A stretch of DNA of 5,307 nt, from contig USKO01000050.1 in the NCBI GenBank assembly GCA_900555365.1, positions 1 to 5,307 on the forward strand. Reading direction: 5' to 3'. Positions 1 to 3,956 of the stretch are shown here, piece after piece (the stretch's first letter is position 1; every line of letters begins with the position of its first letter). The position numbers and the translations under genes were made by a program. Origin of the DNA: an uncultured Bacillota bacterium. Its GTDB lineage: Bacteria > Bacillota > Clostridia > Christensenellales > UBA1242. The notes beneath the pieces were generated by a model. That model searched no databases, had not been told where the DNA came from, and worked only from the letters and a program-made list of their open reading frames with translations.

Positions 1-52
1 TTTTACAAAATTAAGACATTGAATAAATAAAATTATAATTCTTTAATTAAAC

Positions 53-84
53 AAAAAAAATCTTCAAATTAATGAAGATTTTTT
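53..84 (-). terminator. Intrinsic terminator after glnS
   Basis: A 12-bp perfect stem (55-66 with 73-84) closes a 6-nt loop (67-72). Read on the minus strand, the hairpin begins 7 nt after the glnS stop codon and runs into eight T residues (complement of 53-60), the classic rho-independent layout. The core pairs are TCTTCA with TGAAGA; the outer six pairs are A-T. Because the outer stem is A on one side and T on the other, the hairpin also has a T run in the plus direction and could serve a convergent gene to the left. That second role is inference, since no such gene is visible. Confidence 0.88.
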
Positions 85-91
85 AATATAT

Positions 92-1783
92 TTACTTTTT
101 AAAGCCATCTTTAAGAGAAATAGTGCTATTAAATATATAATTTTCAGGTGTGCTATCTTTATCCATGCAGTAATAGCCCTTTCTTATAAATTGGAATTTA
201 TCTTCTACTTTGGCATTTTTAAGGAATTTTTCTGCATAAGCGGTCTTTTCAATTAGAGAATTAGGCTCTAATATATCTTCTACTTTTGCGCCTTCTGATA
301 GTGCCTTTGCAGGATTTGCAATTTCACGCTTAATAAGGTTTTTAAATTCACGAACGGTTATTTTAAAGTAATTATCATCACTTACAAAGTGTATTGTGCC
401 TTTGCATTTAACGCCGCTTGTATCATTGCCACTTTTGGTATTTGGCAAATATTCACATTCAAGATGGTCTATTTCGCCATTTTCATCAAAAATAACTTTA
501 TTACATTTAATGATATAAGCACCTTTTAGTCTTACAATTCCGCCTTCAACAAGACGATTGTATTTTGGTGGTGGATTAAGAGAAAAGTCTTCTTTTTCTA
601 TATAAATTACTTTTCCGAATTTAGAAATATGTTTTCCAGCATTTTCGTCATTAGGGTTGTTTTCAATTTCAATTTCTTCGCTATCCTTATCATAGTTTGT
701 AATCACAACTTTCAAAGGATCAAGTACAACCATAACGCGAGTGGCAATATTGTTTAAATCAGCTCTTACATAATACTCAAGTGCGCTATAAGGCACGGTA
801 ACCTCAAGCACATTTCCCCAGCCCACCGATTTAACAAAATCTTTAAGAGCTTTTGCGGTATAGCCTCTTCTTCGTACTCCAACAAGGGTAGGGAAGCGTG
901 GATCATCCCATCCTTTTACGATACCGTCATTTACAAATTGTTTTAGATATCTTTTTCCAATTAAAACATTTTCAATAGTAAGCCTTGAAAATTCTCTTTG
1001 TTTTGGCGGATATGGTCTTTTCCAGCCATTTTCAATAAACCATTCATAAAGAGGACGATGTTCATGGAATTCCATAGAACAAAGACTATAAGTGACTCCT
1101 TCAAGTGCGTCTTCAAGAGGGTGGGCAAAATCATACATAGGATAGATGCACCATTTGTCGCCAAGACGATAGTGATGCGCTCGAAGCACTCTATACATGA
1201 CAGGATCGCGCATATTCATATTAGGATGTGCCATATCGATCTTAGCTCTAAGCGTTGCCTTGCCATCTTCAAACTTGCCATCTCTCATAGCTCTAAACAA
1301 TCTTAGATTTTCTTCTACTGTTCGATTTCTATATGGGCTTTCAATGCCAGGTTCAGTTAGAGTACCTCTTGTCTTTGAAACTTCCTCAGCAGAAAGTTCA
1401 CACACATAGGCTTTGCCATCTAAAATCATTTGCTCAGCAATTTTGTAGATATCTTCAAAATATGCCTCACTTGCATATATGAGCTTGTCGGGCTTGTATC
1501 CAAGCCAAGCGAGATCTTCAAGATAACTTTCTGCAAATTCGCCTTCTTCTTTCAAAGGGTTTGTATCATCCATTCTTAAATAGGTTTTTCCGCCAAACTT
1601 TGCAGCAGTATCAAAGTCGATTGTCCATGCTTTGACATGAGCGATGTGCCAGTAGCCGCTTGGCTCTGGTGGGCAGCGAGTGATAACTTCTTTATTTACT
1701 CCAGTTTTAAGATCATTGATTATTTCCTTTTCCAAATCGTTTTCAGGAATGATTGTATCTAAATCAATATTGTTAATTTTCAT
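92..1783 (-). CDS. glnS: Glutaminyl-tRNA synthetase (GlnRS)
   Basis: This class I synthetase joins glutamine to tRNA-Gln in the cytoplasm using ATP. The 563-residue product is close to the usual length (about 554 in E. coli) and collinear with it. The Rossmann core carries the PPEPSGY-HIAH signature (residues 38-49), DDTNP (72-76), YDFAHPLEDALEGVTYSLC (217-235) and GWDDPR (291-296). The C-terminal anticodon-binding beta-barrels begin near RVMVVLDP (349-356) and run to the end. These blocks match GlnRS rather than bacterial GluRS. Two signature variants stand out: HIAH for HIGH, and IGK (275-277) where E. coli has MSK. The lysine is kept. The ATG at 1783 is preferred because GGAG lies 6 nt upstream; an in-frame TTG at 1795 overlaps that site. 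The gene starts 13 nt after sigH and is followed by a terminator, so it is the last gene of the operon. Bacterial GlnRS is regarded as ancestrally acquired from eukaryotes. Confidence 0.96.
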   Translation of the reverse strand: MKINNIDLDTIIPENDLEKEIINDLKTGVNKEVITRCPPEPSGYWHIAHVKAWTIDFDTAAKFGGKTYLRMDDTNPLKEEGEFAESYLEDLAWLGYKPDKLIYASEAYFEDIYKIAEQMILDGKAYVCELSAEEVSKTRGTLTEPGIESPYRNRTVEENLRLFRAMRDGKFEDGKATLRAKIDMAHPNMNMRDPVMYRVLRAHHYRLGDKWCIYPMYDFAHPLEDALEGVTYSLCSMEFHEHRPLYEWFIENGWKRPYPPKQREFSRLTIENVLIGKRYLKQFVNDGIVKGWDDPRFPTLVGVRRRGYTAKALKDFVKSVGWGNVLEVTVPYSALEYYVRADLNNIATRVMVVLDPLKVVITNYDKDSEEIEIENNPNDENAGKHISKFGKVIYIEKEDFSLNPPPKYNRLVEGGIVRLKGAYIIKCNKVIFDENGEIDHLECEYLPNTKSGNDTSGVKCKGTIHFVSDDNYFKITVREFKNLIKREIANPAKALSEGAKVEDILEPNSLIEKTAYAEKFLKNAKVEDKFQFIRKGYYCMDKDSTPENYIFNSTISLKDGFKK

Positions 1784-1789
1784 ATATTT

Positions 1790-1793
1790 CTCC
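1790..1793 (-). promoter_or_regulatory. Ribosome binding site of glnS
   Basis: GGAG on the minus strand sits 6 nt before the ATG at 1783. It fixes that start over the in-frame TTG at 1795, four codons upstream, whose third base is part of the same GGAG. The site lies in the 13-nt gap after the sigH stop, so a ribosome finishing sigH could re-initiate here. Confidence 0.75.
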
Positions 1794-1796
1794 AAG

Positions 1797-2384
1797 TTAA
1801 TTTTTATTTTTTAAAAAAGACAACTTATTTTTAATTCTTGTGAGTGCATTGTCAATACTTTTTTTTGATAGTTTGCTTATCGAAGATATTTCATTATAGT
1901 TGTATCCCTTTAGATAAAGTGACAAAACTTCAAGTTCAAGCGAGCTAAGAACCTCTTTTATTTTCTGTTTGATCTCACTCATTCTTTCCCGTTCAAGCAA
2001 TTTATCATCGGGAGAAGGAAGGGAGGAGGGAATGTATATCTCAAGTTCTCCATCTTCATCGTCTTGAGAAGGATCATTGATAGAAAGGGCAGTGGAAAGA
2101 ACCTTGTGTTTTTCAGCGCTTGCAATCTTTATTGCACTTTGAAGCTGATGTTTTATACAGGTAGATGCAAAGGTCTTAAAAGAGGCATTTTTATTTTTGT
2201 CATAATGCCTTATAGCCTTATATAACCCAATCATACCTTCTTGCAAGATATCTTCACTGTCGCCATCTGTAAGAAAATAACTTCGCGATAGTTTGCTAAC
2301 TAGCGGCTTATACTTTGTGAGCAATTCGTTTACGCTGGATTCATCGCCTGATTGTGCTTTTAAGGCAAGTTGTTCATCAGTCAT
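1797..2384 (-). CDS. sigH: RNA polymerase sigma factor, SigH/Spo0H type
   Basis: A 195-residue sigma-70 family protein that would bind core RNA polymerase and direct it to alternative promoters. Region 2 spans about residues 15-90; the core-binding and -10 recognition block EDILQEGMIGLYKAIRHYD is at 44-62, followed by ASFKTFASTCIKHQLQSAIK (67-86). An acidic linker at about 104-130 leads to region 4 (about 137-190), with the helix-turn-helix around YNYNEISSISKLSKKSIDNAL. There is no region 1.1 or full region 3, as expected for this type. Similarity to Bacillus/Clostridium SigH, and its place after rlmB, support the name. In Bacillus SigH governs the transition to stationary phase, competence and entry into sporulation; whether this organism sporulates cannot be told from the window. 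The ATG at 2384 is chosen because AGAGAGG lies 6 nt upstream; the open frame reaches a TTG at 2414 that lacks such a site. The start overlaps the end of rlmB by 8 nt, implying translational coupling. Confidence 0.9.
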   Translation of the reverse strand: MTDEQLALKAQSGDESSVNELLTKYKPLVSKLSRSYFLTDGDSEDILQEGMIGLYKAIRHYDKNKNASFKTFASTCIKHQLQSAIKIASAEKHKVLSTALSINDPSQDDEDGELEIYIPSSLPSPDDKLLERERMSEIKQKIKEVLSSLELEVLSLYLKGYNYNEISSISKLSKKSIDNALTRIKNKLSFLKNKN

Positions 2385-3108
2385 GGCATGCCTCTCTTTG
2401 TCTAAGCACTTCAAAGATAGTTATTGCGCAGGCTACAGATGCATTAAGTGAATTGACTTTACCTTTTAAAGGAAGAGCCAGTGTGCCGTCACAGTATTTG
2501 ATCAATGAAGGCTTTATTCCAAACCCTTCTGAGCCTATGATAAGTCCGATAGGGCAGTCAAGCTTTTTATCATATATATTTTCGCCGTTTGCATCAGTAG
2601 CAAATATAAATACATCTTTTTCTTTTAAGTAAGTGATTGCTTCCTTTAAATTGGTGACTTTACAAACCAGCATATTCGATATGGCGCCGGCGCTGGTTTT
2701 AAAGACAGTTTCATTAATTTGTGCACAGCGATTCTTTGTTATAATAATTCCATGCACGCCAGCACATTCGCAGCTTCTTATAATAGCGCCTAAATTATGA
2801 GGATCTTCTATTTCATCAAGTAGAACTATAAAAGGTTTTTCATTTTTAATATACGCGCGCTCTAATATATCATCTAACTCGCAGTAGACAAAGTCAACAC
2901 TTTCAGCGATAAACCCTTGATGATGGGAGGTCTTTGATTTTTTATCTAAAATATTTTTAGGCAAAAACTCAATTTTGATTTTATTTGCACGCGCTAAATC
3001 AACAATTTTATCTCTTCGATTTTTTAATGACTGATCGACTAGAAGTTTATTTATAGTTTTGCCCGCTTGTAAAGCCTCTAGCACAGCATTTTTTCCTTCA
3101 ATCAACAT
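2377..3108 (-). CDS. rlmB: 23S rRNA (guanosine-2'-O-)-methyltransferase, TrmH/SpoU family
   Basis: A 243-residue SPOUT-class methyltransferase that uses S-adenosylmethionine to methylate a ribose 2'-OH. The family representative RlmB acts on G2251 (E. coli numbering) in the 23S rRNA peptidyl-transferase region. The N-terminal substrate-binding domain starts with IEGKNAVLEAL (3-13) and runs to about residue 75. All three SPOUT knot motifs are intact: motif 1 LLDEIEDPHNLGAIIRSCE (96-114), with the conserved N105 and R111; motif 2 IIGSEGFGI (190-198); motif 3 ALPLKGKVNSLNASVA (211-226). Length and architecture match RlmB and Bacillus YacO. The start ATG is preceded by AAAGGG. The gene has its own promoter in the 76-nt gap after mrnC and its end overlaps sigH by 8 nt. 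The stop is TGA with a second in-frame TGA directly after it, showing that TGA is not read as tryptophan here. The exact target nucleotide is inferred from the family. Confidence 0.93.
   Translation of the reverse strand: MLIEGKNAVLEALQAGKTINKLLVDQSLKNRRDKIVDLARANKIKIEFLPKNILDKKSKTSHHQGFIAESVDFVYCELDDILERAYIKNEKPFIVLLDEIEDPHNLGAIIRSCECAGVHGIIITKNRCAQINETVFKTSAGAISNMLVCKVTNLKEAITYLKEKDVFIFATDANGENIYDKKLDCPIGLIIGSEGFGIKPSLIKYCDGTLALPLKGKVNSLNASVACAITIFEVLRQREACHD
2391..2397 (-). promoter_or_regulatory. Ribosome binding site of sigH
   Basis: AGAGAGG on the minus strand, 6 nt before the sigH ATG at 2384, lies inside the last codons of rlmB. It decides the start in favour of 2384 over the TTG ten codons upstream and points to coupled translation of the two genes. 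Confidence 0.75.
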
Positions 3109-3126
3109 ACTTTTCCCTTTTTGATT

Positions 3127-3155
3127 ATTTTATATAAATAGATTATCTTTGTCAA
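3127..3155 (-). promoter_or_regulatory. Sigma-A promoter for rlmB-sigH-glnS
   Basis: On the minus strand a perfect TTGACA (-35, complement of 3150-3155) is followed after exactly 17 bp by TAAAAT (-10, complement of 3127-3132). Transcription would start near 3120, leaving a leader of only about 12 nt that begins with the AAAGGG ribosome binding site of rlmB. The three genes may therefore be expressed independently of mrnC. I see no convincing terminator between mrnC and this promoter, so read-through from mrnC remains possible. Confidence 0.8.
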
Positions 3156-3184
3156 ATTAAATTGTTTTGATTTATTGCTCTAGC

Positions 3185-3595
3185 CTATATTTTAGCGGCT
3201 AAATCTAAAGAGAGATTTAAAATTTCATCAAATCGCTCTTGCTCACCTTTTAAGTATAGATATCCAATTAAAATTTCAAAAGCAGTAGCATAGCTATAAT
3301 CACTAGAGCTTGCATTTTTAGCATGATGTTTTGGTTTTGCATTGCGTCCACGCCTAACGATGTCTATTTCGTCATCACTAAGCAGGGGAATTAACTTTTT
3401 TAGCACATTTGCCTGAGTATTTGCTTTGCAAAAATAAGCGGCGCTATTGTGATAGCTTCCCATTTTATCATTGATTTTCTCAATTACTTTCTCTCTTACA
3501 AAGAGAGTATGCACGCCGTCACCAATAAAAGCTAGCGGAAGAAGATTTGTTTTAACTAAATTCTCTAAAAGTTTTTTATTTTCTTTAATAATCAT
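3185..3595 (-). CDS. mrnC: Mini-ribonuclease III (MrnC), 23S rRNA maturation
   Basis: A 136-residue protein made of a ribonuclease III catalytic domain without the double-stranded-RNA-binding domain, which is the definition of Mini-III. In Bacillus it acts as a dimer and trims the 23S rRNA precursor with the help of ribosomal protein L3. The RNase III signature LAFIGDGVHTLFVRE (residues 21-35) carries the metal-binding D26; further blocks are YHNSAAYFCKANTQANVL (48-65), RRGRNAKPKHHAKN (81-94) and YSYATAFEILIGYLYL (100-115), with catalytic E107. Length is typical. The ATG at 3595 is preceded by AAGAAGG with a short 4-nt spacer. The stop is TAG. It is the first gene of the minus-strand cluster, next to rlmB, which also acts on 23S rRNA; this pairing is conserved across Firmicutes. 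The usual upstream partner cysS is absent; a divergent intergenic region and an AAA+ ATPase gene lie there instead. Confidence 0.93.
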   Translation of the reverse strand: MIIKENKKLLENLVKTNLLPLAFIGDGVHTLFVREKVIEKINDKMGSYHNSAAYFCKANTQANVLKKLIPLLSDDEIDIVRRGRNAKPKHHAKNASSSDYSYATAFEILIGYLYLKGEQERFDEILNLSLDLAAKI

Positions 3596-3611
3596 ATAAC
3601 CTTCTTTAAAA

Positions 3612-3641
3612 TATCAATTAAATAATGTCAAAAATTGTCAA
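3612..3641 (-). promoter_or_regulatory. Possible promoter of mrnC
   Basis: On the minus strand a perfect TTGACA (complement of 3636-3641) is followed after 18 bp by TTGATA (complement of 3612-3617), a poor -10 match. A second TTGACA (complement of 3626-3631) lies 10 bp closer to the gene, but its -10 would fall on the mrnC ribosome binding site, so the distal copy is the better candidate. The start point would give a very short leader, like that of rlmB. The call rests mainly on the -35 match and on the absence of a better promoter upstream of mrnC. Confidence 0.35.
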
Positions 3642-3645
3642 AATA
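3626..3645. repeat. Tandem 10-bp direct repeat TGTCAAAA-AT
   Basis: Two adjacent near-identical 10-mers, TGTCAAAAAT and TGTCAAAATA, are spaced exactly one helical turn apart. Each contains a TTGACA on the minus strand, and the second overlaps a TTGTCA on the plus strand. The repeat sits between the mrnC start and the GC-rich island, where divergent transcription would begin. It may be a protein-binding site or simply duplicated -35 sequence; no regulator is recognised. Confidence 0.4.
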
Positions 3646-3661
3646 AATTAATTTATATTAT
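3635..3661 (+). promoter_or_regulatory. Possible promoter of the intergenic structured RNA
   Basis: TTGTCA (3635-3640) and TATTAT (3656-3661) each match the sigma-A consensus at five of six positions, but the 15-bp spacer is shorter than the usual 17. Transcription would begin near 3667-3668, which coincides with the start of the first GC-rich stem (AGCC at 3666-3669). That agreement is suggestive only; the short spacer and AT-rich background keep confidence low. Confidence 0.3.
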
Positions 3662-3665
3662 CGGA

Positions 3666-3791
3666 AGCCGAACTTGCTTGCAAGAGTGAGGCTGATGGTT
3701 ATACAAATTATGTGAAGAGTGCGTGAAACGCACAAATTCGTAAGAATTTATTAAAATTTTATGATAGTAAAATTTTAACATCACATAGTTT
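3666..3791 (+). ncRNA. Unrecognised structured RNA candidate (four-arm fold)
   Basis: The first domain pairs AGCC (3666-3669) with GGCT (3690-3693) around a CTTG/CAAG hairpin (3673-3676 with 3681-3684). The second, 3705-3791, is closed by an 11-bp stem (3705-3715 with 3781-3791, one T-G wobble) and holds three adjacent hairpins: GTGCGT/ACGCAC (3719-3733), AAATTC-GTAA-GAATTT (3734-3749) and an 11-bp AT-only stem with loop TGATAG (3751-3778). Junction linkers are only 0-3 nt. G/C content is 36 of 80 at 3661-3740 against about 12 percent just upstream and 10 percent just downstream. The wobble pair would become an A-C mismatch on the minus strand, and GTAA is a GNRA tetraloop only on the plus strand, so the plus strand is favoured. 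I do not recognise tRNA, tmRNA, SRP RNA, RNase P RNA, 6S RNA, T-box or any riboswitch signature. No strong terminator follows. Alternatives are a leader of mrnC on the other strand or a DNA element that extrudes a cruciform. Boundaries are approximate. Confidence 0.4.
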
Positions 3792-3892
3792 ATATTAAAC
3801 AAAATTTTAATAAAACACTTTAATTTAAAATATTTTTATAACTATATTAGCATAGAAATACAATAAAAATTTCATTTTTTTAAAATTCAATA
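3792..3892. other. Very AT-rich spacer before the ATPase promoter
   Basis: About 100 bases at roughly 10-15 percent G/C with no open frame of note. It contains a third copy of AAAATTTTA (3801-3809; the others are at 3753-3761 and 3769-3777). A weak AT-only hairpin (3804-3810 with 3825-3831) followed by ATTTTT is too poor to call a terminator. The A and T tracts just upstream of the -35 box at 3893 resemble an UP element and could strengthen the downstream promoter. Confidence 0.4.
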
Positions 3893-3921
3893 TTGACTTA
3901 TGCATATTAATAAACTATAAT
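3893..3921 (+). promoter_or_regulatory. Sigma-A promoter of the AAA+ ATPase gene
   Basis: TTGACT (3893-3898, five of six) and a perfect TATAAT (3916-3921) are separated by the optimal 17 bp. Transcription would start near 3928, giving a leader of about 29 nt that ends in the ribosome binding site. The promoter lies downstream of the structured intergenic element, so that element need not be part of this message. Confidence 0.8.
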
Positions 3922-3943
3922 CTTAATAACAATTTTATCTCGC

Positions 3944-3952
3944 AGGGAGGGG
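3944..3952 (+). promoter_or_regulatory. Strong ribosome binding site of the AAA+ ATPase gene
   Basis: AGGGAGGGG lies 4 nt before the ATG at 3957; its AGGGAGG core is 6 nt before it. It fixes the start codon and, with the near-consensus promoter, suggests high expression. Confidence 0.8.
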
Positions 3953-3956
3953 ACAA

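Noticed and set aside
1..30. Possible C-terminal tail of a convergent plus-strand gene ending in TAA at 28-30
   Set aside because: Only nine codons are visible and nothing distinguishes them from random AT-rich sequence, although the bidirectional hairpin at 53-84 would suit a convergent neighbour.
998..1306. Plus-strand open frame of 102 codons inside glnS
   Set aside because: It is antisense to a fully conserved synthetase core, shows no family features and lacks a good ribosome binding site; the same holds for the frames at 1197-1409 and 961-1164.
1784..1795. TTG at 1795 as the glnS start
   Set aside because: It overlaps the GGAG that serves the ATG at 1783 and has no ribosome binding site of its own at a usable distance.
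2385..2414. TTG at 2414 as the sigH start
   Set aside because: No ribosome binding site precedes it, it would overlap rlmB by 38 nt, and SigH proteins typically begin close to the MTDEQLALKAQ-like segment that starts at 2384.
2354..2632. Plus-strand open frame over the rlmB/sigH junction
   Set aside because: It lies opposite conserved SPOUT motifs 2 and 3 of rlmB and has no recognisable protein features.
3693..3757. Tiny plus-strand reading frames within the island (for example ATG at 3695 followed by TGA after six codons)
   Set aside because: They are only about six codons long, poorly spaced from any ribosome binding site, and overlap the paired segments.
3705..3791. tRNA reading of the four-arm fold
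   Set aside because: Arm lengths are 11, 6, 6 and 11 bp rather than 7, 4, 5 and 5, and the T-loop TTCRA and conserved D-loop GG are absent.
3661..3791. Retron msr-msd RNA
   Set aside because: The paired ends recall retron a1/a2 repeats, but there is no reverse transcriptase gene next to it and no clear branching-guanosine context; the adjacent gene is an AAA+ ATPase.
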